Assembly: GCA_947169245.1 (NCBI GenBank)
Contig: CAMVPA010000018.1
Span: 1-63,731 of the forward strand
Direction: 5' to 3'
DNA: 63,731 bases
Source: an uncultured Prevotellaceae bacterium
GTDB taxonomy: Bacteria > Bacteroidota > Bacteroidia > Bacteroidales > Bacteroidaceae
Notes under the pieces: model-generated
Databases searched by the model: none
What the model was told of the DNA's origin: nothing
What the model saw: the letters and a program-made list of their open reading frames with translations, nothing else
Program-made: the position numbers and the translations under genes
Shown here: positions 17,673-25,412 of the stretch, one piece after another
Position numbering within the stretch: the first letter of the stretch is position 1
Layout of the letters: the number at the start of each line of letters is the position of its first letter

Positions 17673-20600
17673 TTACAGCTGGACGGCTATGGCCTTGCCA
17701 TTGTACTGCACCAGCTTACCCTCTGGCTGTCCGAGGTCAAGAGGACGGGGAGCATCGGGCGTGACGAGGACGATGTTGAAGCGGCGCTGCTTCAGCATAC
17801 CGGGGAATGAGCCCTTGCGCTGTGCAAAGGTCACAGTCTTCGCAGCATCGTCGTAACGGATGTCGATGGTGGCATACTTGCCCTTCTCGTAGTTGTAGTT
17901 GGTTCCCTCGTCTTCGTAGAGCAGGAACTCGCCGTCCTGTCCTGCATAGACGTAGAGGTTGATGAGCTCGGCGGGCTTCTCGTCGCTCCACTGCATCTCA
18001 GGACCGAAGGGGATGATGGCTCCTTCGCGTACGAAGACAGGAATCTGCTCGTAGGGTGCATCGACCACAAGTCTTCGATTTGAGGATTGAGATTTGAGAT
18101 TTGAGGTTTCTCCATCAATAACCATCTCTCCCGTATAAAGATTGTACCAGCCACACTGCTTGGGGAAGTAGACCGAGCGGTTGCGGGCCTTGTAATAGCC
18201 CACGGGGCAGGCCATCAGCGCAGGGCCGAACATCCACTGGTTACCGATATTCTCAACTTCCTTGTCACCGTTGAAGTCCATCACCAGGGCGCGCATCAGC
18301 GTGTAGTCCTTGAAGTGGGCCCAACCGGCCAACGAGTAGATGTAAGGCATCAGGTGGTAGCGCAACTTGTCGTAGTAGACGAACGATTTGTAGGCGGGAT
18401 GGTCGTCGGGGGCGATGTTCCATATCTCGCGCAGCGGCCACTGGCCGTGACTGCGGAACAGGGGGATGAAGGCGCCGAACTGATTCCAGCGCGTTTGCAG
18501 CTCGCGCCACTCCTTCAGGTCTTCGTTCTCCACCTTCGTGCGGTCGTAGAGCTGCTGGGCAGCCACGTAGCGGTTCTCCACACAGAAACCACCCTGGTCC
18601 ATACCCCAGAAGGGGATACCCGACATCGAGTAGTTCAGACCAGCCGTCATCTGGGCACGCATGTCCTCCCAGCGGGTGCCGATGTCGCCGCTCCACGTAG
18701 CCGTCGAGTAGCGCTGTTCGCCGGCGAAGCCGCTACGTGTTAAGAGGAACACGCGGGGCTCGTCCTTCTTACCCTTCCACACAGAGCGCTGACCGTTATA
18801 GATAGCATCGGCATTGACCGTCGAGTAGGCGTTGAAGTATTCGGTAGAGGTACCAAGGGCCGTGGGACCGCTGAGCGCCTTGCGATACCACATCGGTGTG
18901 CAGTCGCAGACGTTGGGCTCGGAGGCGTCCATCCACCAGGCGTCAATATACCCACCCCCGGCCCCTCCCGAACGGGAGGGGAGCTTAGATTGATTCTTCC
19001 CACGAGAGTTCCCAGACTCCCCTCCCGTTCGGGAGGGGTTGGGGGTGGGTCTATACAGTTTCTCGTCCATCTGGCGCCAGAACATCTTGCGTGCATCGGG
19101 GTCATAGGCATCATAGAAGCCGTTCTTGTAGCCAGGACCTACCCAGTCGCGGATATCGTCGGTGGGCGACTGATTGTACATCCAGCCCTTGGCATCAAGT
19201 TCCTTGTAGTTGTCGGTATTGACATAGAACTTGGGCCATACGCTGATCATGAAGCGGCCGTGCATCTGGTGCACGTCGTCGAGCATCTGCTGCGGATTGG
19301 GATAGCGCGAAGCCTCAAACTCATGGCTGCCCCACTGGTCCTCGGGCCAGTAGTTCCAGTCCTGCACAATGTTGTCAATGGGAATCTGGCGCTTGCGGAA
19401 CTCTGCCAGCGTCCCGACCAGCTCGTCCTGCGTCTTGTAGCGCTCGCGGCTCTGCCAGAAGCCCAGCGCCCACTTGGGATAGAGCGAGGCCTTGCCCGTC
19501 AGCGTGCGGTAGCCTGAGATAACCTCGTCCATGTTCTGACCGGCAATGAAATAATAGTCCATGTCCTTCGCCATCTCGCACCAGATGGTCAGCGCCTCAC
19601 GGTCATGACAAGTACGGGGCTCTGCCACACGCAGGCCACAGTACGACTCGCCGCCGTCAGGCTGCCACTCTATGCGCAGGTGTGCACGTTTTCCTGGCCG
19701 CAGGGACACACTAAACTTATATGCATTGGGGTTCCACGCCGTGCGCCAGCGCTCAGCTACCACTTCCTTGCCATCGATGTAAACCTTGATATATCCTGCA
19801 TAATAGAGAATAAACTGGTAGAGGGAGCCTCCCCCCGCCCCCTCCGACTGGAGGGGGAGTCCAGCCGCAGAACTACTCTCCTCCCTACTTGGGGAGGGGT
19901 CGGGGGAGAGGCTTTCTATGAAGCCCTCGTACACCACGTTAGCGCCAGCCAAGTTGAAGCCCTGCGGCAGGTTCTTGATGCCACCGTTGTCCGTGCGGTT
20001 GGCAATCTCCGACTTCGCGGGCGTACCATATTCATAATAGATGGAGTCTTCGTCGCGCACCAGCTTCTTGCCTTTCGCGTCGATATAGGTTCCCGTCAGG
20101 TGACCCTCCCTACCCTGCTTGTCGTAGAGTTTGAAGGCGCGGTTTAGCTGCAGGTAGTCGTGCGGATTGCCGAAACGGCAGTAGCTGTAGGCATCCCACA
20201 GCAGACCGTAGCAATTGGTGTTCTGCCTGTTGGTGGAGAGCACGAAGGGGATAGAGACCTTGGTGTTATACTGGAACAGGTCCTCGTTCTTGCCACGCAT
20301 GTTGAACTCTTCCGACTGGTGCTGGCCCAGACCATAGAACTGCTGGGAGCCCGAGGGGTTCCTGAACTTCAGCTGCCACGACAGGCCGTGCTTCTGCTCC
20401 TCGGTGGGCTGAACGCCCCCCTTGATGCCCAGCTCGCGATCAGGCACGGTGAAGTCCCAGAACTGCTTGCCTGTCCCCTCATCAGGGCGGTCGAGTGCCT
20501 CTTCAGCCAACGGTTTGCCGTTGCCGTCGAGGAACCTCATGTGTCCCGTTTCCTTGTTCACAAAGACCCGCACATTCTTGGCCTTCACCAACACTTGGGG

Positions 20601-20900
20601 GGCGCTGACGATATGCTCAGAGCTTGATGCTGGCCATTCCTCTATGGTGACAGTGCCCTTGTAGGGTGCCTGCGTCACTATCATGAGGCTCTGCGGCTTC
20701 ACAGGCAGTTCGTCTTTGCTGGTGGCCCGTACGCGGATGATGTTGTCGTTGACAACCTCCAGCTGGATGACTTTCGCCTGTCCGCCGTCAGGACGTATGG
20801 TTACGATGTTGCCGTTCTGCTTCACGTCGGCAGCATTCATTGTCAGAGAGCCCAGCAACAGGGGGCACAGAACGCTTTTCTTCAATAGTTTGGTTAGCAT
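17673..20900 (-). CDS. GH31 glycosidase (alpha-xylosidase/alpha-glucosidase) with PA14-like insert
   Basis: A 1075-residue exported glycoside hydrolase; the ATG at 20898-20900 starts a signal peptide (MLTKLLKKSVLCPLLLGSLTMNAA). The GH31 nucleophile is in WWMDASEPN (Asp near residue 657) and the acid/base region in WSGDIGTRWEDM. A PA14-like segment (FILYYAGYIKVYIDGKEVV, about residues 360-440) interrupts the N-terminal beta domain, as in Bacteroides xyloglucan alpha-xylosidases, so alpha-xyloside cleavage is favoured. A DUF5110-like C-terminal domain follows. Three repeat-encoded insertions break the chain: 19826-19913, 18951-19049 (just ahead of the nucleophile strand) and 18072-18112. No polysaccharide-utilisation genes adjoin it. 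Confidence 0.92.
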   Translation of the reverse strand: MLTKLLKKSVLCPLLLGSLTMNAADVKQNGNIVTIRPDGGQAKVIQLEVVNDNIIRVRATSKDELPVKPQSLMIVTQAPYKGTVTIEEWPASSSEHIVSAPQVLVKAKNVRVFVNKETGHMRFLDGNGKPLAEEALDRPDEGTGKQFWDFTVPDRELGIKGGVQPTEEQKHGLSWQLKFRNPSGSQQFYGLGQHQSEEFNMRGKNEDLFQYNTKVSIPFVLSTNRQNTNCYGLLWDAYSYCRFGNPHDYLQLNRAFKLYDKQGREGHLTGTYIDAKGKKLVRDEDSIYYEYGTPAKSEIANRTDNGGIKNLPQGFNLAGANVVYEGFIESLSPDPSPSREESSSAAGLPLQSEGAGGGSLYQFILYYAGYIKVYIDGKEVVAERWRTAWNPNAYKFSVSLRPGKRAHLRIEWQPDGGESYCGLRVAEPRTCHDREALTIWCEMAKDMDYYFIAGQNMDEVISGYRTLTGKASLYPKWALGFWQSRERYKTQDELVGTLAEFRKRQIPIDNIVQDWNYWPEDQWGSHEFEASRYPNPQQMLDDVHQMHGRFMISVWPKFYVNTDNYKELDAKGWMYNQSPTDDIRDWVGPGYKNGFYDAYDPDARKMFWRQMDEKLYRPTPNPSRTGGESGNSRGKNQSKLPSRSGGAGGGYIDAWWMDASEPNVCDCTPMWYRKALSGPTALGTSTEYFNAYSTVNADAIYNGQRSVWKGKKDEPRVFLLTRSGFAGEQRYSTATWSGDIGTRWEDMRAQMTAGLNYSMSGIPFWGMDQGGFCVENRYVAAQQLYDRTKVENEDLKEWRELQTRWNQFGAFIPLFRSHGQWPLREIWNIAPDDHPAYKSFVYYDKLRYHLMPYIYSLAGWAHFKDYTLMRALVMDFNGDKEVENIGNQWMFGPALMACPVGYYKARNRSVYFPKQCGWYNLYTGEMVIDGETSNLKSQSSNRRLVVDAPYEQIPVFVREGAIIPFGPEMQWSDEKPAELINLYVYAGQDGEFLLYEDEGTNYNYEKGKYATIDIRYDDAAKTVTFAQRKGSFPGMLKQRRFNIVLVTPDAPRPLDLGQPEGKLVQYNGKAIAVQL
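18072..18112. repeat. GATTTGAG simple repeat inside GH31
   Basis: Degenerate TTTGAGGATTGAGATTTGAG units read in the gene as TSNLKSQSSN, an apparent in-frame insertion near the C-terminal domain. Confidence 0.55.
18951..19049. repeat. 99-bp in-frame palindromic element (GH31 copy 2)
   Basis: Two GC-rich arms, each itself a hairpin (CCCTCCCGAACGGGAGGG), form a large imperfect inverted repeat with terminal CCCACCCCC/GGGGGTGGG and a 33-nt AT-richer centre. The length is 33 codons. It encodes an insertion starting PTPNPSRTGGESG directly ahead of the catalytic strand IDAWWMDASEP. Confidence 0.8.
19826..19913. repeat. In-frame palindromic element (GH31 copy 1)
   Basis: A composite element with complementary ends AGCCTC/GAGGCT. 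Bases 19827-19913 match 21655-21741 inside mnmA at 84 of 87 positions by my count; 87 bp is 29 codons. It encodes SLSPDPSPSREESSS and continues with AAGLPLQSEGAGGG. Confidence 0.85.
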
Positions 20901-20919
20901 TGTATCCTTTGGTTTTTTC

Positions 20920-20973
20920 GTTATTTCGATATTACGATATTTCGACAGTTCGTTATTTCGACAGTTCGACATC
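20920..20973. repeat. TTCGATATTACGATA simple repeat between mnmA and GH31
   Basis: Degenerate TATTTCGACAGTTCG units run from the mnmA stop codon to near the GH31 start. The same unit type (complement) recurs at 57231-57318 and 58600-58660. Confidence 0.6.
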
Positions 20974-22164
20974 TTAAATGGTGATTTCGCCCGAGCCGTA
21001 GCAGCGGTGGTGCTGCTCGTCGTAGATGACGCAGAACTGGCCGGGCGCCACACCGTGAATCCGCTCCTCGGAGTGCACGACGAAGCTGTCGTCACTGGTC
21101 CACTCCAGCGTGGCCGCATGGAACTCGGGCGTATGGCGAATCTTGAACGTCACCTGCTGCGGCTTTTTCTCACTGGGAGTCAGACCCCGTGTGAGGAAGT
21201 GGAAGTCGTGGACGGGGAAGTCCTGCTTGTAGGCCGTCTCAGGGTCGTAGCCGTGAGAGACGTAGAGGATGTTCGCCTGCGGGTCTTTCTTGACGATGAA
21301 CCACGGCCCTCCGCCGAAGCCGAGACCCTTGCGCTGTCCGATGGTGTAGAACCAGTGACCGCGATGGTCTCCAATCTTACGTCCTGTCTCCAGCTCCAGC
21401 ACCTCGCCCGACTGCTCGCCCAGATAGCGTCGCACGTACTCCGTATAGTCAATCTTGCCCAAGAAACAGATGCCCTGCGAGTCGCGACGGTGGGCTGGTG
21501 CCAGATGTTCGCGCTCGGCAATCTGGCGCACCTCGTCCTTCATCATGTGGCCGATGGGAAAGAGCGCCTTCTCCAGCTGCCAGTCGTATAACTGAGCCAG
21601 GAAGTCCGTCTGGTCCTTCACGGGGTCGGGACTGGTGCAGAGCCACTTACGAAGGCCTCCCCCCGCCCCCTCCGACTGGAGGGGGAGTCTAGCCGCGGAA
21701 CTACTCCCCTCCCTACTTGGGGAGGGGTCGGGGGAGAGGCTTTCCGTCTGCGCATAGTGGCCAGTGGCAATGAGGTCGTAGTCGTGACCACGCTTCTCGT
21801 TGAAGGCACCAAACTTGATGAGGCGGTTACACATCACGTCGGGGTTGGGCGTCAGTCCTGCGCGTACCTTATCCATCGTATATTTCGTCACTTGGTCCCA
21901 GTACTCACGGTGGCAGTCGACAACCTCCAACCGGCAGCCGTACTTACGAGCCACAGCCGTCGCCATCTCTATGTCCTCCTCCATCGAACAATCCCAGTCG
22001 CCACTCTCCCCATCTTGGGAGGGGTCGGGGGAGGCACCTATCTTAATATAGAAACAGTCGGGATGAAGCCCCAGCCGCGCCAACTCATAGACCACGACCG
22101 AGCTGTCGACGCCGCCCGATAGCAGCACCGCAATCCGCTTTCCTTCCAGTTCTTTCTCGTTCAT
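20974..22164 (-). CDS. mnmA: tRNA-specific 2-thiouridylase MnmA
   Basis: A 396-residue enzyme that installs the 2-thio group of U34 in Lys, Glu and Gln tRNAs. The PP-loop is LLSGGVDSS (residues 14-22); the two catalytic cysteines are Cys112 (NPDVMCNRLIKF) and Cys233 (SQGICFLG); the C-terminal barrel has GQRKGLGFGGG. Two repeat-encoded insertions are present: residues 43-54 (GASPDPSQDGES) and 141-170 (starting ESLSPDPSPSREGSSS). The second lies between the conserved GHYAQT strand and the segment leading to DQTDFL. The frame is intact, so the protein is probably functional with extra loops. Its stop runs straight into a simple-repeat spacer ahead of GH31. Confidence 0.95.
   Translation of the reverse strand: MNEKELEGKRIAVLLSGGVDSSVVVYELARLGLHPDCFYIKIGASPDPSQDGESGDWDCSMEEDIEMATAVARKYGCRLEVVDCHREYWDQVTKYTMDKVRAGLTPNPDVMCNRLIKFGAFNEKRGHDYDLIATGHYAQTESLSPDPSPSREGSSSAARLPLQSEGAGGGLRKWLCTSPDPVKDQTDFLAQLYDWQLEKALFPIGHMMKDEVRQIAEREHLAPAHRRDSQGICFLGKIDYTEYVRRYLGEQSGEVLELETGRKIGDHRGHWFYTIGQRKGLGFGGGPWFIVKKDPQANILYVSHGYDPETAYKQDFPVHDFHFLTRGLTPSEKKPQQVTFKIRHTPEFHAATLEWTSDDSFVVHSEERIHGVAPGQFCVIYDEQHHRCYGSGEITI
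21655..21741. repeat. In-frame palindromic element (mnmA copy 1)
   Basis: An 87-bp element with GCCTCCCCCCG at one end and CGGGGGAGAGGC at the other, almost identical to the one in GH31 about 1.8 kb away. It encodes residues of about 141-170 of MnmA without breaking the frame. Confidence 0.85.
22003..22035. repeat. In-frame palindromic element (mnmA copy 2, half-length)
   Basis: CTCTCCCCATCTTGGGAG hairpin plus the GGGTCGGGGGAGGC end, corresponding to one half of the 87-bp element. It encodes SPDPSQDGES in MnmA. Confidence 0.7.
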
Positions 22165-22227
22165 GTCAGCAGAATCAGTCCATTCTTCTCAGCTAATCTT
22201 CGGCGCCTTTTCTTTCCGCCGATGCTG

Positions 22228-22235
22228 CAAAGGTA
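22228..22235 (-). promoter_or_regulatory. mnmA promoter -7 element
   Basis: The complement reads TACCTTTG; transcription is expected to begin near 22224, 60 nt before the mnmA start. Confidence 0.55.
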
Positions 22236-22287
22236 CGAATAAAAGCGTGAAAGGCCAAATCTATTCTGACTTTTTTATCCCGATAAT

Positions 22288-22318
22288 TTGGCCATGACGA
22301 AGAAAATCACTATTTTTG
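22288..22318 (+). promoter_or_regulatory. Promoter of the 27-codon membrane ORF
   Basis: TTG at 22288-22290 and TATTTTTG at 22311-22318, 20-bp spacer; transcription start near 22322, 46 nt ahead of the ATG at 22368. Confidence 0.6.
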
Positions 22319-22367
22319 CAGACCAATATCAATGAACCCCCAAGAATAACGCTAAACAATACAGATT

Positions 22368-22451
22368 ATGGATTGGTTACACATTATTGCAGTTATAGCC
22401 CTTGTCGTCATCGGCATCGTCATTTACAAGAACAAGCGGAATGGCGAGTAG
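22368..22451 (+). CDS. Putative 27-residue single-span membrane protein
   Basis: ATG to TAG encodes 27 residues: a short polar start, a hydrophobic stretch (IIAVIALVVIGIVIY) able to span the membrane, and a basic tail KNKRNGE. A well-spaced Bacteroidetes promoter lies directly upstream. The last 7 codons and the stop lie in a 33-bp sequence repeated at 23033-23065 beyond the toxin module. Small hydrophobic proteins of this kind can be toxins or membrane-complex subunits; no family is recognised. Confidence 0.45.
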   Translation: MDWLHIIAVIALVVIGIVIYKNKRNGE

Positions 22452-22461
22452 AGCCGCGTGG
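22429..22461 (+). repeat. 33-bp direct repeat, left copy
   Basis: Matches 23033-23065 at 31 of 33 positions (core CGGAATGGCGA and TAGAGCCGCGTGG). The two copies flank the antitoxin/PIN gene pair with a 604-bp period. Confidence 0.8.
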
Positions 22462-22513
22462 CAATTAATGTGGAAATTACTACCAAAGATTCGGTAATAT
22501 ACAGAAAAAGTTG

Positions 22514-22521
22514 TAACTTTG
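22514..22521 (+). promoter_or_regulatory. Toxin-antitoxin promoter -7 element
   Basis: TAACTTTG, a consensus -7 match; transcription start near 22525, 27 nt ahead of the ATG at 22552. Confidence 0.6.
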
Positions 22522-22551
22522 CACCCGTTGGACAATAAAAACAGATACAAA

Positions 22552-22782
22552 ATGGAACAGGCAATTGGACTGAATGCAGCACAGATGGACTTCCTCCAGC
22601 TCCTAGCACACATCAAGACCACGGAGGAACTGGAAGAACTGAGCCAGGTGGTGAGCGACTACTATGCACGCAAGGCCGAGGAGGGCATGAACCAACTATG
22701 GGAGGCTGGTCAGTGGAGCAAGGAGAAGGACGAGGAAGTGATGAGAACCCACCTGCGAACCCCATACAAGTATGCCAAGTAA
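22552..22782 (+). CDS. Putative antitoxin of a PIN-type module
   Basis: A 76-residue, mostly helical acidic protein. It overlaps the PIN gene by 11 bp, the usual arrangement of antitoxin ahead of toxin. The ATG at 22552 follows the promoter by about 27 nt. The helix LLAHIKTTEELEELSQVVSDYYARKAEEGM resembles short Bacteroidetes proteins found upstream of PIN toxins. No DNA-binding motif is obvious. The assignment rests on position and size; if the toxin is inactive (see next gene) this gene may be under no selection as an antidote. Confidence 0.55.
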   Translation: MEQAIGLNAAQMDFLQLLAHIKTTEELEELSQVVSDYYARKAEEGMNQLWEAGQWSKEKDEEVMRTHLRTPYKYAK

Positions 22783-23026
22783 GAAGATAGTCCTCGACAC
22801 AAACTGCCTACTCGTATCCATATCGAAGTACGGCGAGGCATATCCCGTATGGCGCGGTTTCCTCGACGGGCGTTTCACGCTCTGCGTCTCAACCTTTGCC
22901 GCTGTAGCCACTTACATCGTGTCCGATGACTCGCATTTCAACATCCTTCGCGACATCACCTTCCCACAGCTACTCGTACTTAGGCTGAAGGAGTTCCTGG
23001 AATCTTTGCAGAAAGAGGATTTGTAA
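22772..23026 (+). CDS. PIN-domain toxin with internal deletion
   Basis: An 84-residue protein. The first part (KIVLDTNCLLVSISKYGEAYPVW) is the start of a PIN ribonuclease with the first catalytic Asp, and the last part (TYIVSDDSHFNIL) is the C-terminal PIN strand with the xDxHF motif. Family members have about 50 residues between these parts, including the middle Glu and Asp of the active site. Here they are joined directly at CVSTFAAVATYIVSDD without a frame break. It is therefore likely an internally deleted, inactive toxin. Confidence 0.65.
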   Translation: MPSKKIVLDTNCLLVSISKYGEAYPVWRGFLDGRFTLCVSTFAAVATYIVSDDSHFNILRDITFPQLLVLRLKEFLESLQKEDL

Positions 23027-23032
23027 TTTCAT

Positions 23033-23065
23033 AGAACAAACGGAATGGCGAATAGAGCCGCGTGG
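23033..23065 (+). repeat. 33-bp direct repeat, right copy
   Basis: Right-hand copy of the sequence at 22429-22461, starting 6 bp after the PIN gene stop. Confidence 0.8.
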
Positions 23066-23088
23066 TAGAAAGAATAGAGGTTAGAATC

Positions 23089-23129
23089 AAAAAGGGGGCG
23101 GAGAGTGTGATCATTTGCTCCGTCCCTTT
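23089..23129 (-). terminator. Terminator of the CXXX-tat operon
   Basis: On the minus strand AAAGGGACGGAG pairs with CTCCGCCCC-TTT (one G-U pair) and is followed by five T residues. It lies 5 bp beyond the tatC stop. Confidence 0.65.
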
Positions 23130-23133
23130 GACA

Positions 23134-23967
23134 TTACTCAACTAACCTTACGACTCTTATGCTTACCTCATAGAGGAGATAGAGGGGGAAGGCGACTAAT
23201 ATTAGTGTCATTATGTCTGGCGGGGTAATGATGGCTGCTACCATCATGATGATGAGGAAGGAATGCTTACGGTATTTGGAAAGTAGTGCGGATGTGACAA
23301 CGCCCATCTTGCCAAGAAAGAATGCGATGACTGGCAACTGGAATACAACGCCCATTACCAACGTCAACGAAACAAAGGTAGAGATGTAAGAATCAAGGGT
23401 AATGTTGCTCACGACCCTTGCCGATACACTATAGGTTCCGAGAAAACGGAAAGAGATGGGGAACAGCACGAAGTAGGACATCAGGACGCCAAGGATGAAT
23501 AGCGCATAGATGATGCCTGCTACCTGTACGGAATATTTTCTTTCGTTTTCGTAAAGTGCGGGCGAGATAAAGAGGAATAGTTCAAATAATATATAAGGTG
23601 ATGCTCCCAACACTCCAAGATAGACTGCCGTGGTGATATGTGTCATGAACTGGCTTGATAAGTCTGTAGCTATCATATTGACATGGAACTCGTTGAAATG
23701 GAATTCCACGCCAATAGTTCGCATAGCAGATTCTATCCAGCGATAGGTGCAGAAGTCCCATTCGCTGGGTGCCATTAGAACTTTCCAAATGGTGTCCTTC
23801 ATGCAGAACACCACTACCGCTATAGTTCCAGCAACGCCAAGGATACGGAAAAGCATTCGGCGGAGCACTTCAAGGTGTTCGCCAGTAGTCATCAGAGCCT
23901 CATCGTGTTCAATGCCTTTATTGCTTGTCGTTGACTGTTGGCTTGTCTTTCTTTTCTTCTTCGACAT
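23134..23967 (-). CDS. tatC: Sec-independent (Tat) translocase subunit TatC
   Basis: A 277-residue integral membrane protein with six predicted spans, the receptor for twin-arginine signal peptides. Family features are [12 protein letters not shown] at the N-terminus, the periplasmic [23 protein letters not shown] region with the conserved Phe-x-x-Pro and Glu, and the C-terminal [22 protein letters not shown] basic 20-residue N-terminal extension ([11 protein letters not shown]) precedes the first span. It overlaps tatA by 50 bp and is the last gene of the minus-strand operon that starts with the CXXX-repeat precursor. The precursor carries a twin-arginine motif, so it is the obvious cargo. 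Confidence 0.95.
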   Translation of the reverse strand: MSKKKRKTSQQSTTSNKGIEHDEALMTTGEHLEVLRRMLFRILGVAGTIAVVVFCMKDTIWKVLMAPSEWDFCTYRWIESAMRTIGVEFHFNEFHVNMIATDLSSQFMTHITTAVYLGVLGASPYILFELFLFISPALYENERKYSVQVAGIIYALFILGVLMSYFVLFPISFRFLGTYSVSARVVSNITLDSYISTFVSLTLVMGVVFQLPVIAFFLGKMGVVTSALLSKYRKHSFLIIMMVAAIITPPDIMTLILVAFPLYLLYEVSIRVVRLVE

Positions 23968-24160
23968 TCTCTTGCTCTGACTCTGCTTCTTCTGTTCCCT
24001 CTTCCAAAGGCTCTTTCATACCCTTCTTGAAACTCTGAACTCCCTGCCCCAGACCTTTCATCATTTCTGGCAGTTTCTTACCGCCGAAAAGCAAGAGTGC
24101 AATACCGCTAATAAGCAGTAATTCTGTCGTGCCAATAAAAAGTAATTGAGATATTATCAT
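23918..24160 (-). CDS. tatA: Tat translocase subunit TatA/TatE
   Basis: An 80-residue pore-forming Tat subunit. One N-terminal span ([17 protein letters not shown]) is followed by the hallmark hinge [16 protein letters not shown] and an amphipathic helix, then an acidic tail ([19 protein letters not shown]). It overlaps the upstream accessory gene by 4 bp (ATGA) and tatC by 50 bp, so all three are probably translationally coupled. This places a minimal TatA-TatC translocon inside the peptide maturation operon. Confidence 0.92.
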   Translation of the reverse strand: MIISQLLFIGTTELLLISGIALLLFGGKKLPEMMKGLGQGVQSFKKGMKEPLEEGTEEAESEQENVEEEKKDKPTVNDKQ

Positions 24161-24429
24161 TTTGAAACTAGATATATTTTACACGTATCAAAATCTATTT
24201 CCCAATTGCCATTTACAGACGATTCCCACTGGTATTTCTGTGCCATACGATCCCACCATCCTTGGAACTTAGTACCAGTCTCGCCCAAATCTCTCACCAG
24301 CTTCTCGTACATGTCATTGTTATCGACACTAATAATCTTTGCCAACTCCATTAGGGCATTTCTTCTTTCAAACAAAGATAATATCTGTTTTTTTTCTTCA
24401 ATTGTAACGGTTCCTACTAACTTTTTCAT
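24157..24429 (-). CDS. CXXX-repeat peptide system accessory protein
   Basis: A 90-residue soluble protein, helical in its first half ([25 protein letters not shown]) and ending in a [20 protein letters not shown] strand region. It has no signal peptide. It sits 17 bp after the SPASM-like maturase and overlaps tatA by 4 bp. I recall small proteins with this position being named CXXX repeat peptide modification system proteins. A precursor-recognition or chaperone role is the simplest guess from size and position. No catalytic motif is visible. Confidence 0.65.
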   Translation of the reverse strand: MKKLVGTVTIEEKKQILSLFERRNALMELAKIISVDNNDMYEKLVRDLGETGTKFQGWWDRMAQKYQWESSVNGNWEIDFDTCKIYLVSK

Positions 24430-24446
24430 TTTATTATTTCTTTAGA

Positions 24447-25412
24447 TTACAAATCTTCTTTTGTTTCCCATCGTTCTCTAACGTCAAACGGATCAAGATA
24501 GTCTATTTCTTGAATGTTAATGGGAATTCTTAGGAGTTTTTGTTTGTTGATTGATTCTGCCAATTGGCGTGATGCATTTCGTTCTATATGTGCAATGACA
24601 CATTGTTCGTGAGAAGGCGTGTTGACATCAAGAGTCATTTCGTAATTCAACCATATACAACGCTTACACTGAAAAGCATCGCAATTTCTGCATAGTTGGG
24701 CATGCTTCAAGTCTAGTAGTTGTCTGTTGCGTATATGAAGCCCGTCTTTAACGTTCCCCTCATTTCCATATCCCTGAGCCTGATAATAGAATGCCGGACA
24801 AAGATAGAAATTTCCATCAGGTGCAATTGTTATGCTGTCTATTCCTGCATTACAATTATGCATCTTAGAAAATAAAAGTCTGTCTGTCAATAAGTTGAAT
24901 TGACGTTCCGTTCCATTTTTCAAATACATGATAATCCATTTGCTTATTTCATGGAGTGCTTCAGAATATAGTTTGAAATCCTCGTTTGTAAACAGACTAA
25001 CATCTGCGAATATAACGTTCACGCGAGGCACTTTATCTAACAGCGGTTTCAGTAGCACATACCTTGCGAAGAAATCTTCTCGACGAGTACGCATTACGTA
25101 TACGGTATTTGGTAAGGCATTTACACCTTCCAGCATATTCCAATCATCTACCACAACCACATTACCCTCAGCTCTTTGTATCCCAGTAGGTATGATGTCG
25201 TAATGAGAAAATTGTCCAAGCAGTTCCATGTATTCATCAGGCAATGCTTCTTTTGGGTAAACAGCCTGAACTTTTAAATTGTTCTTCCATGCAAAGAGAA
25301 CTGCATTCTTTAGCACGGGCAAAGGCATAAGTTGTCCCTCTGTCTCTGAATTTGGGTAGTGACAGAATGAAACGGCATTGTCTTTCAGCAAGATAATCAA
25401 GTATTTCAACAT
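24447..25412 (-). CDS. CXXX-repeat peptide maturase, SPASM-like, lacking the radical SAM cysteine motif
   Basis: A 321-residue protein whose C-terminal half resembles a SPASM iron-sulphur domain: CNAGIDSITIAPDGNFYLCPAF, then CRNCDAFQCKRCIWLNYEMT and EQCVIAHIERN. The N-terminal half has a radical-SAM-like alternation of strands and helices (KVQAVYPKEALP, NVVVVDDWNML, VNVIFADVSLF) but no CxxxCxxC motif, so it cannot bind the SAM-cleaving cluster in the usual way. It overlaps the true radical SAM gene by 7 bp. It is probably a partner or substrate-binding subunit of that enzyme. Confidence 0.75.
   Translation of the reverse strand: MLKYLIILLKDNAVSFCHYPNSETEGQLMPLPVLKNAVLFAWKNNLKVQAVYPKEALPDEYMELLGQFSHYDIIPTGIQRAEGNVVVVDDWNMLEGVNALPNTVYVMRTRREDFFARYVLLKPLLDKVPRVNVIFADVSLFTNEDFKLYSEALHEISKWIIMYLKNGTERQFNLLTDRLLFSKMHNCNAGIDSITIAPDGNFYLCPAFYYQAQGYGNEGNVKDGLHIRNRQLLDLKHAQLCRNCDAFQCKRCIWLNYEMTLDVNTPSHEQCVIAHIERNASRQLAESINKQKLLRIPINIQEIDYLDPFDVRERWETKEDL

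Noticed and set aside
20901..21119. Longer N-terminus for GH31 reaching into mnmA
   Set aside because: It would overlap the mnmA coding region and a simple-repeat spacer; the ATG at 20900 starts a typical signal peptide.
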